Positions 42,247 to 50,755 are shown, counted from the first letter of the stretch. The stretch is DNA of 64,000 nt from Hahella chejuensis KCTC 2396 (GCF_000012985.1 NC_007645.1:4238581-4302580); one strand, 5' to 3'. Notes: a model not told the origin generated them from the letters alone. Translations and numbers: made by a program.

Positions 42247-42648
42247 ATGAAAACCTCGGTAATAAGCCTGATTTTTCTTTTATCGACAGGTATCACAGGT
42301 TGCTGCACAACTTATATTCCGGAGGTCGAAATCCCTTTAACAGCTGAGCTTAAATTGAGAAACATGTCTGATAGTTCTCTGGTCATCAAAAAGCTGCAAT
42401 CAAAGGAAGGTAAGCAGCGTATTTTTTCCTTCCCACCGACTCAATTGGCCTCAGGAAAGACAGTTTCGTTCCCAGTGTCGGAGAAGACATATTCACTCGT
42501 CAAAGATGGGGATTTCGAAGTTAGCTATCAATGCTCAATGGCGGAAAGATATTTTGGAAAAGAGTCTGTATCAGTTACCTCCGATGATACCGCCGCCTTA
42601 CAAAGTGTGGAGATAGAGTTCAGTCAATGCGCCACGGAGGGTGAGTGA
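42247..42648 (+). CDS. Small lipoprotein, array member 4 (type B)
   Basis: 133 aa with lipobox TGITGCC (Cys 19). It differs from type A: the motif after the anchor is YIPEVEIPLTAELKLRNMSD, and the Cys-containing segments are FEVSYQCSMAERYFGKESVS and VEIEFSQCATEG. It pairs with member 6 (43040), which has the same opening (NIDIPLSETIEISNPS) and the FGKE segment. Its TGA overlaps the GTG of member 5, so the two are coupled. Type B looks like a diverged copy of the same fold. Confidence 0.75.
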   Translation: MKTSVISLIFLLSTGITGCCTTYIPEVEIPLTAELKLRNMSDSSLVIKKLQSKEGKQRIFSFPPTQLASGKTVSFPVSEKTYSLVKDGDFEVSYQCSMAERYFGKESVSVTSDDTAALQSVEIEFSQCATEGE

Positions 42649-43037
42649 GCAGGGGTTTTCTCTTACTCTTACCTATTATCCTCGGCGGCTGTTGTCTTGA
42701 TGGCCCGTATCAATACAACAGCTTTGTTCCTGTGGATCTGGTCGTCAAAAACCAAACAGACCAAGACGTATATATCAGAACCGTCTATAACTTTGATACC
42801 AGAGTCGCAGGTTTTACGACCAGAAGCATGTTCTTAAGCCCAGGAGAGCTGTCTGAGACTGCAAATGTCGCCGTAAACAGCTTTGACGCCATTGCGTCTG
42901 ACCAATATTTTGTTAGCGGCGCATGTGGCGAGTTTGATAACAGTCAGGTTCCTGGGAGCCGATTCCGGGTAGAAGCTTCAACTAAGCCAGTGTATCGGCT
43001 ATTAATCGTCATTGATAACTGCGACGCGTTTAAGTAA
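42645..43037 (+). CDS. Small lipoprotein, array member 5 (type A)
   Basis: 130 aa, GTG start with GGAGG just upstream and overlapping the previous stop. Lipobox LGGCC (Cys 16). The body strongly resembles member 1: FVPVDLVVKNQTDQDVYI, VAGFTTRSMFLSPGELSETA, DQYFVSGACGEFDN and RFRVEAS, with the two shared Cys residues. The order A, A, A, B, A, B suggests that an A-B pair (members 5-6) and a second A-B unit arose by duplication. Function unknown. Confidence 0.75.
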   Translation: MSRGFLLLLPIILGGCCLDGPYQYNSFVPVDLVVKNQTDQDVYIRTVYNFDTRVAGFTTRSMFLSPGELSETANVAVNSFDAIASDQYFVSGACGEFDNSQVPGSRFRVEASTKPVYRLLIVIDNCDAFK

Positions 43038-43039
43038 AT

Positions 43040-43435
43040 ATGAAACCGACCAACACTGCCTTATTCTTCATTACGACCATTACCCTGTCAGGATGCTGCA
43101 ACTACCAACGACCAAATATCGACATTCCACTTTCAGAAACGATTGAAATAAGCAACCCATCAGCCCTGCCGCTGACCATTCTGGAAATTCGAAGTACGCC
43201 GGATAGCCCTTACAGATTTAAGTTTCCTCGGGTATCAGTGGAGGCTGGCGGTAGTATTAGTTACCAGATTACAGAAGAGTCCTATTTAGGATTCAGTCAG
43301 GGGAAATTTACTGTGAAGGCTCAATGTGGCGGGTCTGAAACGGTGTTCGGAAAGGAACAGTTTAGAACAGACGTCCAAGCGCTCGATAACCACCAGCCTA
43401 TCTCCATCGCGTTGCTAAACTGCCCGGGCGGCTAA
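43040..43435 (+). CDS. Small lipoprotein, array member 6 (type B)
   Basis: 131 aa with lipobox LSGCC (Cys 19). It begins 2 nt after member 5 ends. The features IDIPLSETIEISNPSALPL, YRFKFPRVSVEAGGSISYQI, VKAQCGGSETVFGKEQFR and IALLNCPGG mirror member 4, with the same pair of Cys. It is the last array member and converges with the Hpt gene across 15 nt. As for the others, it is exported and probably in the outer membrane; no partner outside the array is visible. Confidence 0.75.
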   Translation: MKPTNTALFFITTITLSGCCNYQRPNIDIPLSETIEISNPSALPLTILEIRSTPDSPYRFKFPRVSVEAGGSISYQITEESYLGFSQGKFTVKAQCGGSETVFGKEQFRTDVQALDNHQPISIALLNCPGG

Positions 43436-43450
43436 TTCCAGTTCGTAAAA

Positions 43451-44215
43451 TCACAACGACAACGCCTTCCGCACCGCCGCCAATAATGTCTCCGGCAGTT
43501 CTTTATTTTTGGAGAGGATGGCGTCGAATTGGGTTTCTTCCGTTTTGAGGCCCTGGCGGCTGGTGATGAGGATGGCGGGGATTTTGTGGTTGCGGGTTTG
43601 CGATGCGCGTAAGGCGGCGACGACGGCAAGGCTGTTGAGTTCTTTGAGTTCGCCGCCGGCGATAATGAAGTCGAAATGTTCCCGTAGCAGGCGTCCCAGT
43701 GCGCTCAAGCCGTTGTGCTCCCACACCAGGCGTACCGGAAGAGGCTCCAGCGCTTGTTGATAGTAACTTGCCAGTGTTTGGGAAGATTCAGCCAGTAGAC
43801 CGGATTTGCGTTTTTCCAGCACCCTCTGGTTCAAACGCTCCAGCTCGCTTTCGATATCCGACTGCTGCATGAGCTCGCTGCGGTGAACAACGCTGACGCG
43901 ACGCAACAAATCAAGGTAAGCCAGCGCATTGTTGGCGGAACTGGCGTCCAAGGTGGCGTTGGCGCCCAGTTCAGCAAGAAAGCTTTCCAATTGATGGCAA
44001 ATGGTGGTCACCACATTCAGGCCATGCGTGCCTCCCGCCCCTTTGACATTGTGGATGCCGCGATAGAGTTCATTGAACACTTCCTTATTCGCGCCATCTC
44101 TTTCCAGCGACAAAATCAACTCTTCAAGCTTATTGCAACGTTCATCCAGCTCCTGCAGAAAACGTTCCCGCATATTCGCCAAAATGGCTGCGAAGGTTTC
44201 GGTATCCATTGCCAT
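43451..44215 (-). CDS. Hpt-domain phosphotransfer protein with receiver-like C-terminus
   Basis: 254 aa from the ATG at 44215, which has AAGGTGG 5 nt upstream; the track's first codon three residues earlier is a GTG. Residues about 10-120 are an Hpt helical bundle with the phospho-His in RGIHNVKGAGGTHGL. The C-terminal part (GRLLREHFDFIIAGGELKEL, IPAILITSRQGLK) has a receiver-like fold, but lacks a clear phospho-acceptor Asp and acidic pair. It may take a phosphoryl group from an unlinked hybrid kinase. It is next to, and divergent from, the GGDEF gene at 44552. Confidence 0.75.
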   Translation of the reverse strand: MAMDTETFAAILANMRERFLQELDERCNKLEELILSLERDGANKEVFNELYRGIHNVKGAGGTHGLNVVTTICHQLESFLAELGANATLDASSANNALAYLDLLRRVSVVHRSELMQQSDIESELERLNQRVLEKRKSGLLAESSQTLASYYQQALEPLPVRLVWEHNGLSALGRLLREHFDFIIAGGELKELNSLAVVAALRASQTRNHKIPAILITSRQGLKTEETQFDAILSKNKELPETLLAAVRKALSL

Positions 44216-44551
44216 CCAGACCACCTTCTTTAAATAGCATTCGCTAACGCTATATTAAGTTGAACGCTATTAATCCTAGCACTTCCAGCGTAGAGATATT
44301 GTAAAGATTGCGATATCGGAATTGGGCGCCGGGCAACGTCTTTATGTTCGCTCTGGAGGAACGCTGCGCATCAGCGCTTGCAGCTGTCTTCTCCAATTAT
44401 TGGCTATGCCTGATGCGTCAGAGCGTTCAAGGCGCTTTAAGACTTCTTCCAGGGCGTCTATCCATAAATCGGAACCGGAAATTTTAATAGCGCCGTACCG
44501 GGATTACATCTATTCTTAAAAAGTTCATTCCCGGACGGATAGGACGCCGCC
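44216..44551. other. 336-nt intergenic region
   Basis: Divergent spacer between the Hpt and GGDEF genes, where both promoters must lie. A minus-strand frame ending at 44342 encodes a protein-like ~45-aa stretch (WIDALEEVLKRLERSDASGI) but has no ATG, GTG or TTG start, so I do not call it. No repeat is present. Confidence 0.6.
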
Positions 44552-45529
44552 ATGTCGACAGAGGATTTGCAGAAAGCGTTTCAGCTTTCTGCTGAGTTGT
44601 TGCAAAACCAGTCTTATCACGATTTAACGCAGAACCTGATCAGTTTCTTACGTAGTATTGAAGGCGTTGACGAAGTTTCTGCTTATGAAATATTCAGCGC
44701 CACGCCCGCCGCCGGCACTGGCGGCGAAAATCAAAGAGACACCCTGGTTCGGCGCTTTCCACTTATCTCCAACGATGATTTCGACAATCAAAACGCCGAC
44801 GTATTGCGGAAACTAGTCGCCGAGTCTCAAGGCGGCGTGGGGTATTGGGTTGGAAGCGTTGCGCCGGTTATTTATTACGATGTCGCCGGCGCCATGGAGC
44901 CCCGCCGTATTGTCCTGATTAAGGGCGCGGTCAGCGCCCATGATTTCGAGGTGATCAGAGGCTTGTTCGGCGTCTACAGCAATCAGGTGGCCTTACTGGA
45001 CGCCAGAGAAAGAGATCCGCTCACCCGCTTGCTGAACCGGGACTCAATGGACAGAGTGTTGGAACAAGTCGTCGATTTTTACCACCTGAAGCAACCTGAG
45101 AAAGAAACTCAGTCTTCCTGGCTCGCTCTGTTGGATATCGATCATGCTTCGTTCTCCCACGACGATGATGGCGAGGAAACGCTGTTGCACGTGTCCGCCC
45201 TGTTAAAGAAAGGCTTCCGCTCCTCTGACCTGTTATTTCGCTTTGATGGAGAAGAGTTTGTCGTCATCGTGAATCAGACCGACAAAGATGGCGTGGAGAC
45301 CTCCTTGGAGCGGTTCCGCAAAGACGTGGCCTCACACCCTTTCCCCGCCGGCAAAATCAATGTCAGCATCGGCTTTACAAGGGTAGACCCGGATTATTCT
45401 GCGCCATTGCTGATAGAGAGCGCGGATCAAGCGCTATACCAAGCGAAGACTGGCGCAAGCAACGCCATCGTGTACAACGATGCGCTGCGTCATAAACAAA
45501 GTCCGATGGATGACGTGGAGTGTTATTGA
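44552..45529 (+). CDS. GGDEF-domain protein with a degenerate signature
   Basis: 325 aa. Residues 1-150 form a sensory region, GAF-like in pattern. The cyclase domain begins near DPLTRLLNRDSMDRVLEQ and has LLDIDHASFSHDDDGEETLL, then FRFDGEEFVVI: the signature is DGEEF rather than GGDEF, and the usual K-x-IND-xxGHxxGD segment is missing. The inhibitory RxxD (RSSD) lies five residues before the signature. It may be a weak cyclase or a c-di-GMP or protein sensor rather than a normal enzyme. Soluble, no signal peptide. Neighbouring EAL and Hpt proteins may belong to the same circuitry. Confidence 0.8.
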   Translation: MSTEDLQKAFQLSAELLQNQSYHDLTQNLISFLRSIEGVDEVSAYEIFSATPAAGTGGENQRDTLVRRFPLISNDDFDNQNADVLRKLVAESQGGVGYWVGSVAPVIYYDVAGAMEPRRIVLIKGAVSAHDFEVIRGLFGVYSNQVALLDARERDPLTRLLNRDSMDRVLEQVVDFYHLKQPEKETQSSWLALLDIDHASFSHDDDGEETLLHVSALLKKGFRSSDLLFRFDGEEFVVIVNQTDKDGVETSLERFRKDVASHPFPAGKINVSIGFTRVDPDYSAPLLIESADQALYQAKTGASNAIVYNDALRHKQSPMDDVECY

Positions 45530-45696
45530 GGAGAATTTTCTGCGGCTTTCGCTCTTTTTCTTCTATGCGCCAGTAAGCCCACCAAAGTCATTACCGACAT
45601 GACGGGAAAGGCGTACTGGCCCAGTAAGTGAAAGAATCCCCACGCTAATGCGGATATCAGGATACAGAGCATCAGGAACAAGATACTTTTTATCAT
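45523..45696 (-). CDS. Small membrane protein (57 aa)
   Basis: ATG at 45696, TAA at 45523. The sequence is MIKSILFLMLCILISALAWG, then FFHLLGQYAFPVMSVMTLVG and a basic tail (HRRKRAKAAENS), so it has one or two membrane helices with the tail probably cytoplasmic. It starts 12 nt after the stop of the patatin gene, in the same orientation, so the two may be cotranscribed. Its stop overlaps the 3' end of the GGDEF gene by 7 nt. No clear Shine-Dalgarno. It is too short for many gene finders but is the only sensible content of this gap. Confidence 0.55.
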   Translation of the reverse strand: MIKSILFLMLCILISALAWGFFHLLGQYAFPVMSVMTLVGLLAHRRKRAKAAENSPQ

Positions 45697-45708
45697 TACT
45701 GAATAGAA

Positions 45709-47112
45709 TCACTCATCTTCATCAGTTAAATCATCGATCCTGATTTCAATGTGTCCGTCCGGCATTTCCGTCGTAAAGTTCTCCAGAAACTCCGAGTATT
45801 CCTCGGAATTGCGCAATAACGAGCGCCCCGCCTGAATCAGGGTGTCGATTTCCCGATTACTGAGTTCCAGTGAGGTCGGCAGTGCGTTGAAAAATTCTTT
45901 CAGCGACGGTGACGAGAAGGACTGGAAATTGACTTCAATAAAGTAATAAGGAATTCGCCCGAAGCGTTGAAACCCTCTGACAATGCGGTCGTCCTGGTCC
46001 TGCAGAATCGCCCGCGACTCGACGTTGTATCGCTGTATTTGCGCATTGGTGACGGCGTCGATGGTATCCGTGATGGACGGCTTGTTAGGACTTTCGTCAA
46101 TGCCCCGCTTCGGCCTGACTTCCGCGTTCACCAAAATCACCGCCACTCGCTTCACTTTCTTGGTTTGATCCTGCGCGACGTTTTCCAGTTCAGCCAATTG
46201 CAGGCCGTCAATCACGCCTCGCAGGCCCAGATTATCTGAAATACCGCCGTCCACCAGATGAATATAGGGGTGCTGCTTGCTGTCGTTATAGGACAGCAGA
46301 CCACTGACCAGCTCCCGTTGGCGGATATCCAACGGTTTGGATTCATTCAACATGCGGAACATAGCGGATTCGCTCAGGTCGCAGCCGCCGCCGTGGTTTT
46401 TTAACACAATAGAAGGAAACGCCACCGGCACCGCCGATGACGCCGTCACCGCCCGGGCCACATTGAACGTGTCCAGGTCCGAACACAGCAGATCAAAGGT
46501 GTCCTGATCAAAGGAGAAGCGATTTCCCTGGCTCAAGTCCGTGGCGTTGATATTGATAAAGGGACGACGGCTCAGTGGAATATCGCCAAATGTTTTGCCC
46601 TTGAATATGTAATTGTCATAGTACTCGACCGCCATTTCCGTACGGTCAAAGCGGGTGAACAGCGAGCGCCACCAATAGCCCGGGCTCAGCAGCTGCCAAA
46701 GCAATGCGCCCTGCACGCTCTGACGGAGAAACACTTTCTCATAGTCCGAAAACAGCTTGTCGCCAAACAAGCCATAATAAGCAGCTGTGAAACTGCCTCC
46801 CGACACGGCGGAGATGTAATCCACTTCGTCCAGCAAACGGGTTTTGACGCCCTCTATTTCAATGCGGGTATCCTTCAACTCCTCCATGACCCCGTAGGAC
46901 AACGCAGAAGCCCGCGTTCCCCCGCCGGAGAACGCCAGAATCAGAAGGGTTTCCCCCAAGTCGTTATCCTGTTGGTAAGTGCGGAAACGATAGGCGTGAT
47001 CGCGGTTGTAGGATTTAATCGGTTCGTTTTGCGGCTTGAATTGGCTCGCACACCCGCTGCACAAGGCTGCAAGGAGAATCAACACACTGCTGGATCTGAC
47101 TAACGAATACAT
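45709..47112 (-). CDS. Patatin-like phospholipase, lipoprotein
   Basis: 467 aa. A signal sequence ends in LCSGC (lipobox, Cys 21). The patatin fold is shown by the oxyanion loop FSGGGTRASAL (62-72), the nucleophile region YISAVSGGSFTAA (Ser 104), and the catalytic Asp in HLVDGGISDN. The substrate is probably membrane phospholipid or ester lipids. Being lipid-anchored, it would act in the outer membrane or periplasm, and the acidic C-terminus (DDLTDEDE) is unusual. A 14-bp palindrome lies about 10 nt before the start. It is followed by the small membrane protein at 45523. Confidence 0.88.
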   Translation of the reverse strand: MYSLVRSSSVLILLAALCSGCASQFKPQNEPIKSYNRDHAYRFRTYQQDNDLGETLLILAFSGGGTRASALSYGVMEELKDTRIEIEGVKTRLLDEVDYISAVSGGSFTAAYYGLFGDKLFSDYEKVFLRQSVQGALLWQLLSPGYWWRSLFTRFDRTEMAVEYYDNYIFKGKTFGDIPLSRRPFININATDLSQGNRFSFDQDTFDLLCSDLDTFNVARAVTASSAVPVAFPSIVLKNHGGGCDLSESAMFRMLNESKPLDIRQRELVSGLLSYNDSKQHPYIHLVDGGISDNLGLRGVIDGLQLAELENVAQDQTKKVKRVAVILVNAEVRPKRGIDESPNKPSITDTIDAVTNAQIQRYNVESRAILQDQDDRIVRGFQRFGRIPYYFIEVNFQSFSSPSLKEFFNALPTSLELSNREIDTLIQAGRSLLRNSEEYSEFLENFTTEMPDGHIEIRIDDLTDEDE

Positions 47113-47121
47113 GACTCTGAT

Positions 47122-47135
47122 TTAAACGCGTTTAA
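47122..47135. promoter_or_regulatory. Palindrome TTAAACGCGTTTAA before the patatin gene
   Basis: A perfect 14-bp palindrome 10 nt upstream of the patatin-like lipoprotein ATG. Its core AAAC-GC-GTTT has the form of TetR-type operators such as the PsrA box. Binding there would cover the ribosome-binding region and the end of the promoter. No regulator gene is adjacent. Confidence 0.4.
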
Positions 47136-47266
47136 TGCCAGGGAGTCGCCCAATAACGACCGTTTTTCGCCGCGCCTCAGCCTGCCTCGACGCGTGGGTT
47201 TTATGGATGAAAGCCGGAAACGCCTTATTCACCCCAGCGCGCACTATAACCTATTCCACATGGAAA

Positions 47267-47863
47267 TCAGATGAATGCGGAAATTGCCTGCGCCGCCATG
47301 TCCACGTACAGTTCCTTTTGTCCCACTGGCGCGGCGTAAGCGATGACGTCCCTGGCCGCTTCTTCCCCCAGACTGCGCCAGACCACCCACATGGCCAGAT
47401 AAGTAGCGGACAAACAACCGCCGGCGGTAGCCACATTGCCGCTGGCGTGGAAAGGGCCTTCCAACACCTGTACGCCCAGGCCTTGCAACAAAGGCCCGGT
47501 CGTCGCGTCCGTACACACGGGGGCATTGTTCAGCAACCCCAAACTCTGCAGAAACAGAGCGCCGGAACACTGCGAGCCGATCAACTGGAGCTCCGGGTCG
47601 AGATGAAACGCCGACATAATACTGTCATTCTTCACATGATCACGGGTTTGCGCGCCACTGCCGAACAGCACCACATCCGCCTCGCTGGCGAACATCAAAG
47701 GGCGCTGCGCGGTGATTTTCACCCCGTTCATTGACAGGGCGTGCATGGACGGACAGGCCAACTCCGCTCGCCATCCCGGCTGCTTCACCCGATTCAGGAG
47801 GGTAAGCGCCATAAAGGAATCCATCTCATTGAATCCGTCACATGTAACAATGGCTATATTCAT
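47267..47863 (-). CDS. DJ-1/PfpI-family protein
   Basis: 198 aa. The class I glutamine-amidotransferase-like fold is shown by MNIAIVTCDGFNEMDSFMAL, EADVVLFGSG, and the nucleophile elbow IGSQCSGALFLQSLG with Cys 99. ATAGGCLSATYLA follows the fold. Members act as deglycases, chaperones, proteases, isonitrile hydratases or transcription-factor-like proteins; the catalytic partner residue cannot be decided, so I make no finer claim. Soluble. It is next to the CAP-domain gene on the same strand, 49 nt apart. Confidence 0.85.
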   Translation of the reverse strand: MNIAIVTCDGFNEMDSFMALTLLNRVKQPGWRAELACPSMHALSMNGVKITAQRPLMFASEADVVLFGSGAQTRDHVKNDSIMSAFHLDPELQLIGSQCSGALFLQSLGLLNNAPVCTDATTGPLLQGLGVQVLEGPFHASGNVATAGGCLSATYLAMWVVWRSLGEEAARDVIAYAAPVGQKELYVDMAAQAISAFI

Positions 47864-47912
47864 ATCGACCCGCTATTCATACTCTAACGTCAGTGACTGA
47901 TTTGCGCGCCCG

Positions 47913-48344
47913 TCAATTCAGCGGCAGCGGACGCGCCAACACCAGCGTCCAATAAACGCTTGCCGGCGCCGCCACACTGCAAGCGCACGCCATTCCCATA
48001 TCAGTATATTCCAGCGCCATGATATTGCCGCAATGACCCGGACTGCCCAACCAGCCAACGACAACCTCTTCTACGGAATTGGAGCCATAGGAGATATTCT
48101 CCGCCACCCGCGACCACCTATAGCCGTTGCGCGTCGCCCGCTCTCCCACCGGCCAGCCGTCGCCGCCAATGTGATCGAAAAAGCCGTTCTGCGCCATATC
48201 CCAGCTATGTTCTTCAGCCGCCAGCGCCAGGCGCTCATTCCACAACAATGGCGACGCAATCTGGCAAAACGCCTCGCCGCAATAACGGCTTTGCGCTCTG
48301 GCGTCGTTGATCAGTTGCAGCCAACGCTGCGCACGTTGATTCAT
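47913..48344 (-). CDS. CAP/SCP-domain protein (cysteine-rich secretory family)
   Basis: 143 aa covering one CAP domain: RWLQLINDARAQSRYCGEAF, LLWNERLALAAEEHSWDMAQ, NGFFDHIGGDGWPVGERA, VAENISYGSNSVEEVVVGWL and SPGHCGNIMALEYTDMGMA. The metal and cavity His and Glu residues are kept. CAP proteins are usually exported, but no signal peptide precedes this start and the upstream frame is not a good leader, so it may be cytoplasmic or its start may be mis-set. Function unknown. It is divergent from the malZ-like gene across 141 nt. Confidence 0.75.
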   Translation of the reverse strand: MNQRAQRWLQLINDARAQSRYCGEAFCQIASPLLWNERLALAAEEHSWDMAQNGFFDHIGGDGWPVGERATRNGYRWSRVAENISYGSNSVEEVVVGWLGSPGHCGNIMALEYTDMGMACACSVAAPASVYWTLVLARPLPLN

Positions 48345-48485
48345 ACCCGGCCTTTGGCGAGTCCTTCTCTTGGGGGGCGTAGAACACGCATGTCGCCGGC
48401 TGATGCCAAGCGCGCATTACGTCACTAGCATAACCAGAACGCCTTCACAAAGCCCGACTAATTTTTAACGCCGGAGAACGCTACG

Positions 48486-50294
48486 ATGCAGACCGCTTTT
48501 ATCGCCCATCACCACCCTCTCACCGATGTCGAGCGGCTGACTGACAGCGAAATTCGCCTCCGCGTACAAACTGCATCCGATGTCTGTATCGATAGCGCCT
48601 GGATTCGTTATGAGTTGGACAATGAAGAGTATTTGACTGCGTTAGAGCCGCAGGCGTCAGCCGACGGGACGCAGCGCTGGCTTATCGAGATTCCCGTCAA
48701 CCCCGGCGCGCCAACCACTTATTACCTGTTCAAGTTTATCTGTGGTGTGAAGCAATTCTGTCTCGACGCCGGCGGCGTACATCCCCGTATTCGCTCCCGC
48801 GCCTGTCACTTCAAGCATGTGCGGGCGCTGCAGACGCCGGAATGGGTATGGGATCAGGTGTTCTATCAGATATTCCCAGACCGCTTTCGCATAGGCGACA
48901 GCTTTTCCTCATCCATCGCCAAACAACATAGCGAACATGAAGAACGGACTCCTCTCAGCAACTGGGACGCCACCCCTGATCCGTCCAGAGGATCGTCGGA
49001 GTTCTTCGGCGGCGATTTGAACGGCGTTGTTGACGCATTACCGTATTTGCACGATGAACTAGGCGTCACCGCGATTTATCTCAACCCCATTTTCGCCTCG
49101 CACAGCAACCATCGTTACGACACCGATGACTATCGGCAAGTAGAGCCGCGTTTGGGGGGCGAAGCCGCCCTGCTACGTCTGCGGGAAGCGACCCAAACGC
49201 GGGGAATGCGCCTGATCCTCGACGCCGTCGTCAACCATACCTCCGTCCATCACTCCTGGTTTCAGCAGGCGCAGGCCGGCGATGAACGTTACCGCGCGTT
49301 CTATAACTTTGACCCGGAAGGTCGCTACGCCGCCTGGAAAGGCATCGACAGTCTGCCCAAGTTGAATTACGCCAATCCCGAAGTGGCGGCCAGCATGTAC
49401 GCGGGCGACAACGCCATTCTTCGCCACTGGCTGCGACCGCCCTACGCCATCGACGGCTGGCGTCTCGACGCCGTGCATATGCTGGGCGACGGTCCCAGCG
49501 CACACAATAACGCTACGCATATGCGCGGCATGCGTGACAGCGTCAAACAAGAGGCGCCGCAGGCTTATCTGCTGGGCGAGCATTTCTTCGAGGCGACGGA
49601 ATGGCTGCAAGGCGATCAGGAAGATGGCGCAATGAATTACTACGGCTTCGCCCACCCTCTGCGCGCCTGGCTGGCTGGCCTGGATATCTCCGGACAACCG
49701 GGGGACATTGACGGACGCGAGTTCGCCGCCTGGCTGGCGGAGGCGCGCGCGGCGGTTCCCTGCCCGATTCAATTGAGCCAGCTTAACTTGCTGGACACTC
49801 ATGACACGCCCCGCTTTCTTACGCTACTGCAAGGGGATCGCGACCTGTACAAGCTAGCGTTGGGTCTGCTGTTCACTTACAGCGGCGCGCCTTGTCTGTA
49901 TTACGGCGATGAAATCGGGCTGCCCGGCGGCGGAGATCCGGACTGTCGACGCCCCTTTCCCTGGGATCGGGAACATTGGGATATGGACATTCTGAGCTGG
50001 TGTAAGACCCTGATCGCACTGCGTAAAAACACGCCGGCTCTGTGTCGGGGAGGACACATTGATCTGTGGGCGGATACGAACAGTTATTGCTTCGCCAGAA
50101 CAGCCCGGGAAGGCGCAGTCATCATTGCCGCCAATCGGGGCGACGCAGCTACAGCGCTCCTGGATACGCGATTGTTGGGCGCGCCGGGAAGCCGTTGGCG
50201 GGAACTGTGCCGCGGGGATATTTTCATCACGGATGAACATACGTTGACGCTTCCTCTGCCTTCCAAATCTGTGCGCATCCTGCTGCCGGAATAA
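48486..50294 (+). CDS. malZ: MalZ-like maltodextrin glucosidase (GH13)
   Basis: 602 aa, normal for MalZ/neopullulanase-type enzymes. An N-terminal CBM34-like domain (about 1-110) is followed by the (beta/alpha)8 barrel: QVFYQIFPDRFRIGD, YLNPIFASHSNHRYDTDDY, and LDAVVNHTSVHHSWF. Catalytic residues are Asp in GWRLDAVHML, Glu in YLLGEHFFEA and Asp in LDTHDTPRF. No signal peptide, so it acts on maltodextrins in the cytoplasm, releasing glucose from the reducing end. A secreted alpha-amylase is encoded 500 nt downstream on the other strand, consistent with a starch pathway. No mal regulator or transport genes are in the window. Confidence 0.85.
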   Translation: MQTAFIAHHHPLTDVERLTDSEIRLRVQTASDVCIDSAWIRYELDNEEYLTALEPQASADGTQRWLIEIPVNPGAPTTYYLFKFICGVKQFCLDAGGVHPRIRSRACHFKHVRALQTPEWVWDQVFYQIFPDRFRIGDSFSSSIAKQHSEHEERTPLSNWDATPDPSRGSSEFFGGDLNGVVDALPYLHDELGVTAIYLNPIFASHSNHRYDTDDYRQVEPRLGGEAALLRLREATQTRGMRLILDAVVNHTSVHHSWFQQAQAGDERYRAFYNFDPEGRYAAWKGIDSLPKLNYANPEVAASMYAGDNAILRHWLRPPYAIDGWRLDAVHMLGDGPSAHNNATHMRGMRDSVKQEAPQAYLLGEHFFEATEWLQGDQEDGAMNYYGFAHPLRAWLAGLDISGQPGDIDGREFAAWLAEARAAVPCPIQLSQLNLLDTHDTPRFLTLLQGDRDLYKLALGLLFTYSGAPCLYYGDEIGLPGGGDPDCRRPFPWDREHWDMDILSWCKTLIALRKNTPALCRGGHIDLWADTNSYCFARTAREGAVIIAANRGDAATALLDTRLLGAPGSRWRELCRGDIFITDEHTLTLPLPSKSVRILLPE

Positions 50295-50303
50295 ACTCAA
50301 TTT

Positions 50304-50328
50304 GTTGGGCCTGTTGCCCTGGCCCGAC
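50304..50328. terminator. Hairpin between malZ-like and membrane-protein genes
   Basis: GTTGGGCC and GGCCCGAC form an 8-bp stem with one G-T pair and a 9-nt loop, just after the malZ-like stop (50294) and before the convergent gene at 50336. No T run follows. Confidence 0.35.
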
Positions 50329-50335
50329 GTGATGA

Positions 50336-50755
50336 TCAGGACAGATTATCAGCCGCGATCAGGCCATCCCAGCAGTCATACAGATACAAAGCCAGATAAA
50401 TCGGCGACAGCGCCCAGATCAAAGGGTCGTCCCAGAAAGGATAGGTCGTGCCTACCGCAGCGATCGCGATGGCCATCAGCTCCGTCACGCCAAGATACAG
50501 TAACGCCTTGGTCAAGTGCGCCAGCCAACGTTGCAGCGGCTTTTCCAATACGGATTTCTGGTAAGTGGTCTCGAATATGCCCACTATCGCCGACGCCATC
50601 AACAAGCCGATGACAGCCAGAATGGCGGACTGATTGCCCGCCTCCATATGCTGCATGCTATCCAGGGTGAACAGAATCATCGCTGGCGCAATAACCAGCA
50701 ATAACGCCGCATTTTTCAACGCCAACTCAGTGAGGAATTTTTTCTTGTTCAGCAT
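50336..50755 (-). CDS. Four-helix membrane protein of unknown function
   Basis: 139 aa with four predicted membrane segments: LLLVIAPAMILFTLDSM, AILAVIGLLMASAIVGIF, LLYLGVTELMAIAIAAVG and LIWALSPIYLALYLYDCW. No recognisable family. The N-terminal basic residues (MLNKKKF) suggest cytoplasmic N-in topology. It converges with the malZ-like gene and is followed upstream by the alpha-amylase; it is probably its own transcription unit. Nothing else can be said from sequence. Confidence 0.6.
   Translation of the reverse strand: MLNKKKFLTELALKNAALLLVIAPAMILFTLDSMQHMEAGNQSAILAVIGLLMASAIVGIFETTYQKSVLEKPLQRWLAHLTKALLYLGVTELMAIAIAAVGTTYPFWDDPLIWALSPIYLALYLYDCWDGLIAADNLS

Noticed and set aside
44342-44490. 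Short minus-strand coding-looking stretch in the 44216-44551 gap
   Set aside because: Protein-like composition, but there is no usable start codon before it and no Shine-Dalgarno.
47135-47734. 199-codon plus-strand ORF
   Set aside because: Antisense to the DJ-1/PfpI gene, which has a clear nucleophile elbow.
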